A stretch of 64,000 nt of DNA from contig OY740770.1 of NCBI GenBank assembly GCA_963513935.1, positions 85,905,267 to 85,969,266 on the forward strand. Direction: 5' to 3'. Source of the DNA: Aphrophora alni. Taxonomy: Eukaryota > Arthropoda > Insecta > Hemiptera > Aphrophoridae. Positions 43,157-56,059 of this stretch are shown here, piece after piece (within the stretch, counting starts at the first letter, position 1; each line of letters opens with the position of its first letter). The notes below the pieces were generated by a model. That model was not told the DNA's origin and ran no database searches. It saw only the letters and a program-made list of their open reading frames with translations. The position numbers and the translations under genes are program-made.

Positions 43157-43639
43157 TGCTCCAAAAGTGCTCCTTCATTCCAATTTCTCTCATTTATAAA
43201 GTTCTACCAACTATTCTGAGATCTACTTGCTTCCTCCTTCCTCCCGGTTTTCAGTATAGAATCTGTAAGAATAAATGTCAAAGAAAATGGCAAAAAACTC
43301 GATGAAAATAATTTACATAAATACAATTTCAGAGTCTTGTTATACGAAACGTTTATTCAAACGCTTGTGAATACAAATATCTGTCATGAATTAATTTCAT
43401 AAAATGAATCAGTTAGTGTATGACTATTTTGTATCTTTGTATGATGACAATCGTTGTAAAAACTACCATAACTATTTTTATGAAATATTTCATTTCACAT
43501 TTTTCGAAGTATTAGAAGAGTTATTAAAGAGTGTGATAATATAGTTTTCTTGTAATCGAGTATAACAATTTCTCATAAAAGTGTGCGCAAGCTAAGTTCT
43601 TAAAATGCAAGGAGATGGTTTAAAATCCATCTGTCCCAA

Positions 43640-44260
43640 ATTAAGAAATAATTATTAGAACATTTTTGATAAAAATCAGATAATAATTTCTTGAAACCAT
43701 AATTGTAATTACGTTTTTGTAAATCAGATAATACTAAGAAATGATACAATAATTATTAGTACGTTAATAACAAAAAAACATGAATTACTAAAACATCTAT
43801 ACAAATTAAATAATATCAAAATGATATTGATTAGTAGCTCATTAGTCAAAACCAGATTATATCAATTATTACTTATTAGATCAATTTTAATATCAAACAA
43901 TACAAAAAGCTAATAATTTTTATTAAAATAAGATAACAAGACGAAAACCAAATGAATTATTAGAATGTTTGTGAAAATCAGATAATAAGGAAAACATTAA
44001 TTATTGTGAACATGTATGAAAATGATGAAAGTAGATAATAACGACAAAAACATTAAGTTTTAAAACATGAATGAAATTAAAATAATAACGCGAAAACAAT
44101 AATTATGAGAACTTTGATAAAATCTGAAAATACCGAATTAATATTAATTATTACGACATGGATGAAAATAAGATAATAATTGGAAACATTAATCATTAGA
44201 ACTTTGTTAAATCATTAGAACATTGTATAACGAAAACTATTATTTGTGATATTATTATTG
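43640..44260 (+). repeat. diverged minisatellite, about 48-bp period
   Basis: A degenerate unit of the form AATTATTAGAACATTxxTGA, AAAATCAGATAATAA, xxGAAAACATT recurs along about 620 bp. The landmark AGATAATA-type core falls near 43678, 43726, 43931, 43980, 44033, 44080, 44126 and 44171, i.e. every 46-53 bp. The middle copies (43760-43920) are the most eroded. Units vary by many substitutions, so the array is old. It contains no dyad symmetry or coding frame. It starts 0.5 kb after the long (TA)n tract. Confidence 0.75.
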
Positions 44261-45690
44261 TGTGTAGTAAAAAATATTTATTATTGTGAAAAATTGTGAA
44301 TATCGTTCAACTTTTATAATATTCTAAAAAATCTAAACGAACAATTATATTGAATTAATTATTTAGAAGGTTGATGACGTTATACAGGAACCCGGTACGT
44401 ACCGATATCACCCAACTCATCGAAATATTATAAGTTTCATAAAAAAGTCGGAACGTTAATATTTTTGTTCAACCTATGAATGTCCATAATCTTAAACGGA
44501 TTGTAGTACAAAATCATTGTGTGGGACCACATCTACACCACTTTAAACTTTGCATGGTTAAGTCAATCCCAATGTCCCGTCTTGAGATAATAAAGACAAA
44601 AACAATATATCTATCGACTGATAGACAAAAGTAATTCCGCAATGGTCTAACTGAAATCCTACAGAATTAAAATGTCAAAAAAGATCAACAACAGAAATTG
44701 AAAGTTTTACAGATTCACAATTTTTTTTTTCGCTTTATAATTCTCAAATAAAATATCAATTAGTTTGATTTTTTTTTAGTTATTTTTATCTTGTTTGTAT
44801 TTTACTTCAAGCTAAAGGTAGTTTAACTAAAGCCATGTCTATTGCTTCTGAGAACTTCAACTGCAAACTCTATACCCTTGAGGAAGACTCCTTAATTCAT
44901 GCTGATTGTAAAATCAGACGATTATTGTATGTAATTTAATTTGTTAGAAGTTTGTAAAGTAGGCTTTATATTGAAAGTTATGTCTTGAACAGAGTTTAGT
45001 TTGTAGATCAATATACTGCACGTGAGTTAATTCCTGCTGTACTAACAGCATTTTCAATGGGGATTGTGTTCTCTGAAATAAATTGAATAGGTCAGAAAAA
45101 AATGATGATCGTGTTAACAGCGATCGCTTTTGCTGCGTATTACATATGAGTGATTAGATTTAGAGCTAATATAATCTGGATAAACAATCCATAAATAGTT
45201 TTAAATAAATAAGAGTAGTTAACACTAAAACATAGTTCTGGGTCTTTGGCGGGAAAATAACAATGAATCATGATCGCTTACCTAAAGGTGGAATAAATTG
45301 CCTCCAACGATTTCAGTCAAATATTCATGAGTGCACGTATAAGAAAATTGTGTTTCTTGTTAATTGACTATTATCTACGTTAAAACAGACAGCGTTACTC
45401 TATAACTTCAAATGTACAGTCGTTTCAGAGGGGTGGGTTGTTAATTAAGAATGGTTTCATGAAAATCATGAACAATCTTTTTTCACCGCGATAAATCAAC
45501 TTCTTTTAATTTTCTTACATAAGAAAGAAAAATGAAAAATTTAAACTTTGTTGGACCATAAATAGATTGTTTTGTTTTTACGAATTAAAGAATGAATTTA
45601 AGTAATATATATTTAAGAATTTATATTTTTAGTGTATTTTTACTTGTTCGTCTGATGTTAAATATTGCAGTTAAAACACTGTGATGAACA
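44261..45690. other. AT-rich non-coding stretch
   Basis: CGGTACGTACCG at 44393-44404 is a perfect 12-bp palindrome. No gene recognised. Confidence 0.55.
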
Positions 45691-45719
45691 ACACGCCTCA
45701 AATTATAATTGAGGCGTGT
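45691..45719. repeat. perfect 11-bp GC-armed hairpin
   Basis: ACACGCCTCAA pairs perfectly with TTGAGGCGTGT across a 7-nt loop. The arms are markedly more GC-rich than the flanks. It opens an 89-codon plus frame (45681-45950) that is Phe/Leu/Tyr-rich and looks like chance. No poly-T follows, so a terminator role is unsupported. Confidence 0.85.
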
Positions 45720-48700
45720 ATATTTGAGAAATGCTTTAAGGAAATGTACAGAGATTTAAATTTCAATTTTAAAAGCCTGGTGAAACTGTTTATAACACCA
45801 CATGTATTATATGTTTTGTGGAGAATTTTTTTTTTAAAGTCGTTATTCTGGGCGTTTTCGAAATATGTCGATTTTCATGTTTTGTTAGAATTTTACTTGT
45901 TTTTCAAAATATGTTTTGTATATTCATATTTGGCAGTTTTGCTTACTTAAATATAATTCAAAATAATTGTAAAGTTGTATGTTAAAATATTAATTTTTAA
46001 AGATAAATATGTTTAATATTTTTTAAAGTATATCTAAAAGATTATAAGTTGGCGGACGTGTTAATATTTTCTTGCGTAAGTGAACTTGATTGAAGATTTA
46101 ACAAAATTCAAATAGTTTTTGTAATTATTGTTATTTTTGGAATCCAGAGGTCGTGACTTAAGACACAATGATGTAGTATTACTATTAAATATAATATGTA
46201 TATTTGGAAGAATGACACTCGTTAAAGTAAGCAGACTATATTACATAAGCTAGAACAAAGAAATTTAACGAAGAAATTTCATTTTTATAATATCCAGTTA
46301 GTTTTTATTTGTGATTGATTTCTGTTTTTTTAATAGCCCAATTAATCAAAATCTTTTAGTTTCGGTCTCTTTGGTTCCACGTTAAAACAAATTTTCTTAC
46401 TGTAATATATATATATATATATATAAGTATAAAGGGGGACTATACCTTTTCATAAAACATCGTACAACATGTAAGCGGCTTGAGATCGTCATTCGATACA
46501 TTATAAAAGAAGACCGAAGCCGGATAATAGGATTAGAGATGTTCTTTAATCAAATAATAGGGGATTACTTTTGTTCAATTAACAGTAAATCCTACCACAA
46601 TCTCTATTTTATCGTTTATTCGCTGCAGAGTAATTGCTTTCTTAATGATAAATGTAAAAAAAAGAGGTAGATGCAAATGAATTAAAAATTCATGTTGTAA
46701 GTATGTAAAGTATGAGGGGTCTGGTTACTTTGCAAATACAATTTAACAGGACAGAATGGCTAGGATGAATAAATGTTTGGGAGCCGCCTCCTCAAGGGAC
46801 TATTTGTAGAACTAGGTGGCTATGTAATAATTTATCAATAGACCGAACACCAGCGGAACATCCCTCATTGTGCAAATATTTGACAAACAATTAAGTTATT
46901 TAAATTTAAAGTCACTACGGGTATTTCAATCCCGAGGTACACCAGCTCGAGCTACATCTTTCTTCATATATTTTTTGATTAGATGCATCTCTTTCATATT
47001 TTCTATGAGGTCTTTTTTGATTAACTTTTTGTTCTCTTCCTACCTTTACGCTCTTTGAGTATTTAAGCTATGAATTTTTCTTCTCTTTTTAAGGCGATGA
47101 TAACCACAAGATTTTTTTTTTACTTTTAAAATAGGTTAAAAACAGATTTACGAATAGGTACGGAACGTTTAAGTGTGTTAATTATATAGTACCAATACAG
47201 GAAAGTAATACAAACTACTAACCTTAATGTTATTAAATAGACGGATTTTAGTAAAGTAGCCTTCTCTAGGCCTTTTACTGAAGAATCTAATCTCTAACTG
47301 TACAGTCCTACTGTGTACAACTTTTCTCACTTTTTTAAAGTCCTTACATTTTTTTTTTATGTGTTTGCTAGACTAATATCATTTATGACATTGAAACCGC
47401 ATTTAATAGTGTTTTGCGTGATATTTTATTTCTTTTTTTTACTTTTTCACACATTACAAGAAGTATAAGGAACAAATTTTTATCATCTAATAATTATTTT
47501 AAAATGTAAATTGGAAAACAAATTAGAGTATAGCCTACCTTCTTTTAACCCGTTATGGTTGTTTGCTGGTGTAATTAATTAATGACATACCGGGATAGGG
47601 TAAGCTAACCTATTATAGGCATTCTATTGGAAAATGTGTTTGCTCATTTACTAAAGAGGTTATTATTCACTCATTAGCCAGTCAACCAAATACCATTCCA
47701 GGCACTTAATGAATAAATTATAATAAACTAACATGGATGATTTACATTTAACTATTAAAAACATTTGAACACTACTAGGTGATTGAGGCTATAGGCCTAT
47801 TACTAACTCACCCTTATAAAAATATATTTTTGGTACACATTACTTGGCCTTTCTGAGATCTAGAGAACGCTATTACTGTCAACTTAGCCTTAAATAATAA
47901 TTTAGAAAAAAAAAAAAACAAGTAAATTAAATGAACTAAATATATTCCGAGGACTTCATATGAGTCTACCACAGACTACTGGGTACTCGTCTTTGGCATT
48001 ATCCTTCAGCTCCAGCTACACCTATACATGGTATACGTTCTAAATCAAAGCACTAAATCTCAACAAATTGCGAGCAAGCTTCAAATGCCTAACTAGTGAC
48101 ATAATTTCGTTTTAAAGATCCAATGGTCTAAAAATTGGTATTTACGATGTTAAATGTCGTCTGTCTGATTTATATAAAGTTTAATAAGGAGTGATCGCTG
48201 AATGTAATGATTAGATTATGTATTAATCTCTCTAAGGGTTTTTGGAAGAAAACAAGATATAAGTAAAAAACAATGTTTCAATTTCGTTATTTAAGAAGTT
48301 ATTTACGACTCGGACCGTGGGATTTTATCTTAGTTGTTTATGTTTGAGTTGTAAAAAATATTTAAGGGCAGTGGGTAAAAGTAGGGTTAGGCACCAAGTA
48401 TGCGAACGTCTATTAATGATTGAATTTTTAGGGTATTGGTTCTATTTATATATTTTGAAACCTTGAGATTGAATTTAATTAAGTTTATCTTTGAAATTGC
48501 CTATTTACATTGGTAAATGTTGACATTTGAAAATACTTATATATTGCTCTGGGTTCGAATTAACGTGTTTTTTATACGTAATTGGAAGTCATATGAACAC
48601 GTACTTGTATCTGAGTATTTTTGTTGTTTCCAGATTCAAGTTTGTTTTCATTCTCTAGAAAACAAACAATTTAATAATATCGAAAACGCAATATTTGTAT

Positions 48701-49810
48701 ATTTGCAAAATTTGTTTTGACGATTTTAACATTTTCTATAATTTTTTAGGCTATGCTCCGATAAGAGTTAGATTTTTGTGTTGATGGCAATTAAGGCTTA
48801 ATAATCTCTTTTTAAGTGGATACATTTTTAGTTTTAATAGGATATTGATTAAAGAAGTATTGTTTAGATATTAAGATTCTTCAGTACTGTAAGTGATAAC
48901 AAGAATTTACCTTCATAGTATAACAAGTATGTAAAACAGTACGCTGTTCATTTTAGTAGTTTATTGTTTATACTTCATTTTCAATATCATATTTTCATAT
49001 GGTAGAAAGCTTTTTTTACTGTAAACGAAATGTGACTTTAAAAAAATAACGAACACAAATTTGAAGTTAGTTGTTAGTTTCTAAGAATTTGTAATAATTC
49101 TATAAGCTATTATAAAAAGATGACAAAAATACAATGTGTACTTATTTTTTAATTATTTTTAAGACATATTATACTTCATAATTAGAAATAATAAAAGTTG
49201 TGTTTGTGTAAAACGAAACGTTGTTCTTTTTGGACTACAAAGATAATATGACGGATACGTTTATCTACCATTAAATTCGAAGCACATTACTATTCTATCA
49301 CCAGCTGTAGGAATTTGTAAGATAAAGGCAATCAAATATATATCAGGGCAACTGGGAGTATTACTGCATAGAGATCAGCACAAATACCGGCTATTGAGAA
49401 GGTGTTGTTTTAAAATTTGTTATCGGTTACATTTCAAAAGAAAATAATAAAATAATTCTAGAAATAATGCCATGGTGAACGTTTTATGTTTACTAAAAAC
49501 TACGAACAGTGTCCGAGATAGACGAAAAAATGAGTTTTGATTTATTTTCGTTTAAAAAATGATGAGGTAAGTTTTATCAAGTTAACACGGGCAACATAAT
49601 AAATCATTTGAAAATCTGATTTTGTTGGTGAAAAAGAATCTGCTCTTAAAATAGTATTTACAGTAGTTGAGATTGGTTGTATTTTTGGGTAAAACTGCAA
49701 AAATTAAGCTTTATAAGTTCAAAACAATAGAGAACAAAATTTTGAAAATGTTAAATCGAATATCTCCCTTTGGGCTCTACGATTGATGCAGTCAATCGTT
49801 TTAATTTTGA
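45720..49810. other. AT-rich non-coding stretch
   Basis: Contains (AT)n at 46405-46425, a GTTGGCGGACGTG motif at 46049-46061, and TAGGCCTA at 47792-47799. Short frames at 46870-47058 and 48517-48720 carry no domain signal. Confidence 0.6.
46405..46425. repeat. short (AT)n microsatellite
   Basis: A pure AT run of about 21 bp. Confidence 0.95.
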
Positions 49811-49840
49811 GTGTGCGTGCGCGTGCGCGCACGTGTGTGT
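49811..49840. repeat. 30-bp alternating purine-pyrimidine (GT/GC) tract
   Basis: Every base alternates purine and pyrimidine, with a CG-rich centre (GTGCGCGTGCGCGCAC) between GT flanks. This is the classic Z-DNA-prone composition, unique in this AT-rich window. Confidence 0.9.
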
Positions 49841-50504
49841 TTGATTGTGTTGGGATTCGTCAGATTTTTCAAAGCAATATTAGATATTGATTACACATTG
49901 TTATTTTAATTTTCTTTAAACAGTAATAGCACTTTTCTGAATGCATCTCTGCCAAATAATTTTAAAACGAGGTATTACTTAATTAAGTTATTGATAATGC
50001 ACACTTCTAATCTCAATAAGTATTTTAATTCTTTATTTATGTAACATATATCATTTTATGAAATAAGTAAAATTGTATTAATGTTTGCAAAGTGTTTGCT
50101 GCATATATAATGTGACTCTACGAATATGTTTCTAACATATGCTAAGTAATCGTAATTCTGAATATGGAAATAGTTTCCCCGAAGCCATTTGAATTGCATA
50201 AAGGAAGAGAAGATGACTTGAGGCGATCAAGGGTTAACTTAGTGTCGACGTAGAAACTCTGCTAAACTTGATTCGATGCCATTTACATTCATACGTGAGA
50301 TGTTAATACACTACATTATGGCCAAAACTTTCAGGTGTAAATATCTTTTGATATATCTGGTGTGGGAGCAACTTATTTTCTTTGTGAAATTATGTATTTA
50401 TTTTAAATTTATTTTTATCAGTTTCGATAACTGTTGTGTACGCTTATAAAATATTGTGTTAAATCACTGAAATGGTTAATTTAAATCAAGAATCGTTGAA
50501 AAGA

Positions 50505-50535
<31 letters not shown>

Positions 50536-52902
50536 CTATACCATTCTGTATGGTCGTTTCAACTACAAAGACAATTTTCAGTCTTTAAATCTTATGTTAA
50601 TAAGTGCTTGAAAGATCGTCACGGTGGCATGACTTTTTTTATGAAATCCTAAAAACATAGTTATTTTTTCCTAACTCAAGTCGAAATTAATTATAAATTA
50701 TCAGTTTTGATATAATAATTTCATCTGGAACAAACATGCTTGCTCTCATTAGTCGTTTATACACATGGAAAAGTTTGGCTATTATCGTTGTAGTGGTTTC
50801 TAGAAATAAAAGTGTATCTGCTTCCTTGATTTTAGCGATTTTTGAACGTTAGAATGGTTGTTTTAACCTTAAGAATACATTTTAGTTCTTTTCTAGATAC
50901 ATGAATTTCCTTATTTTTAAGTTCAGATTAAATACAAAAAGTATATTTATTAATTTAAAATCAAGTATTGATTATTCGCATTCAATCTAAAAATAAAATA
51001 TCAGCTCTTTGAAGTTCGACTGATAGAAAGAAGTAAATATAGACTTCATCAATTATAATTAAAACAAAATGTAATCGACATTTAATTAATTATCAGACTA
51101 CATTTTACTCCCTCTTTCAAAAAAGGAGTTAATTAATTTGTTACTGTAACTGAATTTTCTAAAATGAATTACTGGATAAAATAAATTACTGTAAGTTCTG
51201 AGCGTTTGCTGCTTAAAAAAGGACGAGGTGGAAGTTCTTAACTTATAAATTGAGGTAATCCTTCAACGTTGCCAACCTTCCAATATTGAAACCTATCTGT
51301 CTTTAGCTTAGTTTGTCTTCCCCCTCCTTCATCTCCCAAACTCTTCCTCGGAAATGAATATGTCAATAAATAAATATTAGATAATCAAATCGTATTATCA
51401 AAATGTAGACTACTAACATAGATACTGCGTATTAACTTCCTTTTATTTTTAAATTGTTTGATATATCTAACATCTAAATATTACTTACTAAAATCATGTA
51501 TGATTGGTATAAATGCAATCATATTATAACCAGCACTTCAAGATCAACGTTATACCTCCTATGAAAATAGGTTAATACAGAATCAGGTTTCGAGTTTACT
51601 TTAGATTTGAGAGTTGTCGGTCCTTAGAGCCATGTTAAAGTCAAACTTAAAGCTCCAAAATACATACATATTATGAGTTTCATAGCAAAGGATATAATTC
51701 CACTATTCTAATATAATAACACTATTCCACCCCCTACCTTAAACGATGTTGACCAAAACATAATTATTCTTTGGGACATCCAACCCAAAATTGAGTCTCG
51801 TTGTAATGTGCTTGAAAAATGTGTGACAATCATTTATCTAAATTAATGTTTTAAATAATGTTCTTTAAACCTTAACGTAAATTTGTTTAATACAATTTTA
51901 TCCATTTCTCAAATTCCTAGACGTAATAATTTAATAAAATTTCAGAAAATCCTAAGTAACTCAATTTAACTTAATCTTGTGTTTTAAATCGAATTTAGCT
52001 AGTCAATAGTTATAACCTAGAAAAATGTATTATCACACCATTTAATTTGTAATTATTATATATTACTAGATAATTATTTGATTTAATATAATTTATTATT
52101 ATACTTTTTTATACAATGTTATCTGAAATTAATAAATTTCTAATAATTAAAAAGTTTGTATTATAACCTAATTAACACTATCACCACGATATCTGTACAT
52201 TAATACATCACTCTGATTTTTCACTCAAAACAACACAATAAACTACATTTCCGGAAATATAATTTTCGTTAAAAATATACTTGTACATGAAATAGTAGGC
52301 AGGTATAGTGTAGGTTTTATTCGCTGTACCATGCATACATTTTCAGTAGAAGTCTCTGGAAACTGACCTGAGTGTAGAATCCTTGAAAATTTAATAAGGT
52401 AACGGTAGGAAATAACAAGGAGTCAGGAGAACGAAACGCACCACTCAAGTATGAGGGTTGTTGTCCTACGCCAGAATTTTATTTATTTATTTAATTTTTC
52501 ATAATTAGTAAACTTCACTTCTATAACAAGGGTCACAAGATTACAAGGTGCTGCTATCGAACGATTTCATATATTGTAGGTTATGACGTAGAAATTCAGA
52601 CAAACACTTCGCACATCAACCGGAGCAACCGGATTTTTCGTCAACACAATAATAGGTAATTGTTTTTCTTCATTATCTCTTGATTAATAATATTATGAAT
52701 TTGCTGAATTTCATAATCGTTTGAATTATTATAATTTTAAAACCTATTAATGAATTTAGCAGATTAATGATATTACACAAGAATCTATCACATATCATTT
52801 TCTGTAAGTTTCTACATGATAGGATAAATCTCTAAAGAGTTAAAATATAAATTAAACTATCTTGCAATTAAAACAAAAAGTTTATTTCTTTGTTTCTTAA
52901 AG
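49841..52902. other. AT-rich non-coding stretch
   Basis: Only the (AT)n run at 50505-50530 stands out. No gene or transposon motif recognised. Confidence 0.6.
50505..50530. repeat. (AT)n microsatellite
   Basis: A pure AT run of about 26 bp. Confidence 0.96.
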
Positions 52903-53045
52903 GTGCCTTATATAAAAAGAAGAAGAGAGACTCCTATCCCTCGAATACTCTTACAGCAACAGAGTCGGAAACGATCAATAGTAGGTCAAGAGAGATCTTA
53001 TAGGAAAGATGAAAGAGGGGGATCTAACACAAGACTACATGCAAA
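52903..53045 (+). repeat. unclassified interspersed repeat R, copy 2
   Basis: Shared with 10474-10640 (opposite strand) and 63904-64000 (same strand). The 21-bp block at 53020-53040 is identical to copy 1. An open frame of 65 codons (52903-53097) starts within it and reads VPYIKRRRETPIPRILLQQQ at its start, then Arg/Ser-rich sequence. A different frame gives LLSLEYSYSNRVG, which is the peptide-like segment shared with the other copies. No known domain. It could be part of an unrecognised transposon or a duplicated exon. Confidence 0.8.
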
Positions 53046-54304
53046 CATTGTAGGTTGCCTCGCAATTGCCACAACCGAATTTCCTATAGTGAGTCCTTGA
53101 AGAACGAAAATATTTTAATGACTTTTTCTGTAACATTTTAAAACAAACACATTTATATATAGAGTATTTCAAAATTATTTTTATGCCTATTTTTCCCTCT
53201 ACCAAACAAAAATAACAACTTGAAAATCGAGAATACGCTTTTTATTTGTACCTCCATTATTCTTGATTTAATATTCGTAAATAAAAATATTCGATGCTTA
53301 ATATTTCAGGGGATACTATAGGTGTAATGTGATATAAATTTCAAGAAACATAGAGGTTACTCTATTATTCAAAGTTCTAAAAGTATTGTGTGTGGATACA
53401 ATTAGTAAAATTAAAAAAGAATAAATAAAAATAGACGGATATTTACCCAATTATAATACCCGAATACACTTCGTATATACACTGAATAGTACGTACGCAA
53501 TATTTGTATAAATTATTTCCATAAAAATGTTATCTTTACTACAAAGTTTATCATTTATTCTCCAAGTTATTACAACGTTAAACTAACGAGGATCATGACT
53601 CAAACTTGTATAAAGTCGCGTCATAACTATGCGTCATTAGCTGGCCTTAAAACCCCCGCTAATGAAATGTAGGTTATTAAGTTGTTTCTAGGTCCGAGCT
53701 AAGCTGCCTTATATAAATAATTCCAGTCACTGAAATCGCAACTCATTTTATTATCTAATATAATTTACATAATTAATTGATGCATAATTATAACAGATTT
53801 TTTTTTTTTTTTTTTTTTATTTAAACTTAAGTAATTTATAAAATAATTACTTGCTAAATGCCATGTTTGTGGGGTCCGATTATCTTACTCATTTCTTTAA
53901 TTCTGCCATATTCAAGGTGGAGAAGGTATCGTGCCAAAAGAAAGAATTTGTATCTCCTATGTCATAAAGCTGTATAAAACTACCAAACCTGCAGTTTTGA
54001 GGAAATATTTCACTGGAGAAATTTCGATAATTACGCCAATTCGTGAATACTGAAAAGAGCTGATCAAAACCGTTAAACTACAAGCCGAGAAGGTGGGCTC
54101 AATTATTTGCAGTTTGTTTCAAAATAATATCTTGAGTAACATCAATATTTTCAAAACTCAGTAATTACTCCTCCAGACGTAACGCATCCACTTCTGATAT
54201 AGGTTCGTGGAATGAGTCAAATAATTGAACCTGGGACCAAATGTAAACCTTTCGTCACTAGTTATAATGCAACAATTTAAAATAAGAAGACAACAATCTT
54301 TGTC
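53046..54304. other. non-coding stretch before the LINE
   Basis: A T21 homopolymer at 53798-53818 could be the tail of a minus-strand retroposed sequence, but no body was recognised to its left. Otherwise nothing supportable. Confidence 0.5.
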
Positions 54305-54639
54305 TTGTCCTCCTACAACAAAGCCAATAATTCTTCGGCGTCAAAATCCGAGCTATCTATACTCAAGATTCATCATCAAAATATAAACGTAGAATTTGCC
54401 TCTAAATTCCAACGGGCGGGGTCTAACAAACTTTTCCCAAAGTCACCCCAGGGATCAATATCTGAGATTGTTGCAGTTGGTAAGGTTGGTATGGGGTTAG
54501 GTAATTAAAATAAAACAACCGGATGAGAAATCAATCCAGGAAGGTGGGAAGAAATACAGATCCAAAACCTTTTTAGATTTTAAACTAATCCATCATTAAA
54601 TTTGTTATTAGATCATATATATGGCCAGAAATATAATTT

Positions 54640-54880
54640 TAAATATCTTAATTGACTAGAACATTAACGGGCTGACAAGTCATATTGAACATCTCCAGGT
54701 TCTTGTTCGTGAAAAATACTCCTAAGCTATTTGCCTACAAGAGGCTCATCTTCATCAACCCAACTTATTTATCTTAAGAAGGTTTTCAGTTTTTCGAAAT
54801 AACTATGTCACTGCAGACAGAGTCTTTGACTCAGTACATGGCACAATATTTAAAACCACAACGAGTGGAAAAAGCTACGT
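54640..54880 (+). pseudogene. LINE endonuclease (APE) domain remnant
   Basis: The frame reads a stop in place of Trp, then NINGLTSHIEHLQVL (from 54660), a stop, and AICLQEAHLHQPN (54726-54764). LINE endonucleases begin with WNxNGLxxxxxxLxxLL and carry the metal-binding Glu in ICLQETHL. That Glu is kept here. The continuation RRFSVFRNNYVTADRVF fits the next strand of the fold. Two in-frame stops make it non-functional. Confidence 0.85.
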
Positions 54881-55109
54881 TCAATTTGTGGTCCTGCTTC
54901 TTCTGATCCTTTATTGGAAATTAGGTAACGGTATGGAATTTCGACTACTAATAATTAAAATATTGCTAATGTTTTGGGTTCATAATTTGCCAACTTCTCT
55001 TCAACTAGTACTTACAGCAATGCCTTTCATTTATATAAAAATTCTCAAGAATAAATTCCTTTCACTGTATCCTCGCCTTGTAAAGAAACTGGATACTTTG
55101 TAATGAACA

Positions 55110-55520
55110 ACGTGGATCGATCAGCTGGTCTCATTGGTGTCTGCCATTAAAGAAGCCATTTTCTTGTGTCAGATTCTGGTTGCAGTGTTTTAATCTTTAT
55201 AATGCCTATGATATGGCTTGGCGAAGATGAATTCTGAATAGATTAAAAAATTGGGGTGTAAATGACGATATTATTGATTTATACAACACTTCCTTTGCAA
55301 CAGATATTTCAGAGTGTGTGACTGGTAATTTTAATTTAAGGAATGGTTGTCCCTTGTATTCCTAGTGTAACCCTGTTTGCTGTGCCCTGTCCACTGTTTT
55401 CTATTTGTTGACGATTTTGCAATATATGACGCTAACCATTATACATAGACTTTACAGGATTTATGTTATACTGTTTCAAAAACGCTGTGAATTGCTTTTA
55501 GTCTTCGTAGAGTGAACTAT
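55110..55520 (+). pseudogene. LINE reverse transcriptase domain remnant
   Basis: From 55119 the frame reads DQLVSLVSAIKEAI to LVAVF and a stop. A +1 shift then gives NLYNAYDMAWRR, whose Asp (55210-55212) is the first catalytic residue of the RT palm, followed by ILNRLKNWGV and later GNFNLRNGCPL. After a further shift, FVDDFAIY (55404-55427) is the catalytic YxDD-type box of motif C. The deletion between NGCPL (the NGVPQGS box) and FVDDFAIY removes most of the intervening 40-50 residues. These motifs together are diagnostic for I/Jockey-group RTs. Confidence 0.94.
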
Positions 55521-55639
55521 AAGACTATTACTTCTCAATGGAACACAACTTCAAACATCCTCAACTGTTAAGCTGTCAAGCTGCATGGATTACTGATGGA
55601 ATACAGGAATCCTCCCTTAATGGACATTTTCCAAGGTGC

Positions 55640-55700
55640 TCTAGCGATTAATCACATCTTAATAGATTGTGCTGTTTCTAGAGTTGTGCGTGGGACATAC
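55640..55700 (+). pseudogene. LINE C-terminal HILxxC motif
   Basis: NHILIDCAVSRVVRG (55650-55694) corresponds to the terminal V(K/E)HILxxC...R segment of I/Jockey ORF2 proteins. It lies about 220 bp after the RT catalytic box, far closer than in intact elements, confirming internal deletion. Confidence 0.75.
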
Positions 55701-55808
55701 GTCCTACCCATTTCCACCAAGGTGATATTGTAGAATCCTCGATCGAATATAGTCCCTTTTGTTTAGCTTGAACATATTTTTTGATAAAATTTTTAATAAT
55801 TCGATTCG

Positions 55809-56059
55809 TTTGTTGCAGGACTCTTTAATAGCCCTTGTAATATTAGTTTTTGTTTTCTGTTATCTTCCGTTAGAATGTTATCATATTTAACTCGTTCCAA
55901 GGTCCTTTTACAGCTTTATAATGGTTTTTACATTTTATAATTGTTACACTTTATCATAGTTTATGTGATTGTGAACTTGTTGCAGGGTTTCTTTAGAGCC
56001 TTGTAACGTTTTATGTTATTGCTTATAACATTTTAGCAGAGTATACAATTGTTAAGTAG
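55809..56059 (+). repeat. three 84-bp tandem units in the LINE 3' region
   Basis: Units start at about 55809, 55893 and 55976 with TTGTTGCAGGACTCTTTA, TCGTTCCAAGGTCCTTTTA and TTGTTGCAGGGTTTCTTTA, each followed by a AGC.(C/T)TTGTAA-like block. The 83-84 bp spacing is regular although sequence between the heads has diverged. Tandem repeats in 3' UTRs are known for several LINE groups. Confidence 0.7.

Noticed and set aside
43640..44260. CRISPR-like regular spacing
   Set aside because: Units diverge throughout with no constant repeat separated by unique spacers, and the sequence is eukaryotic; it is a decayed minisatellite.
45681..45950. 89-codon plus ORF as a membrane protein
   Set aside because: Hydrophobic content follows from T-rich DNA; no family match, and the frame begins inside a hairpin.
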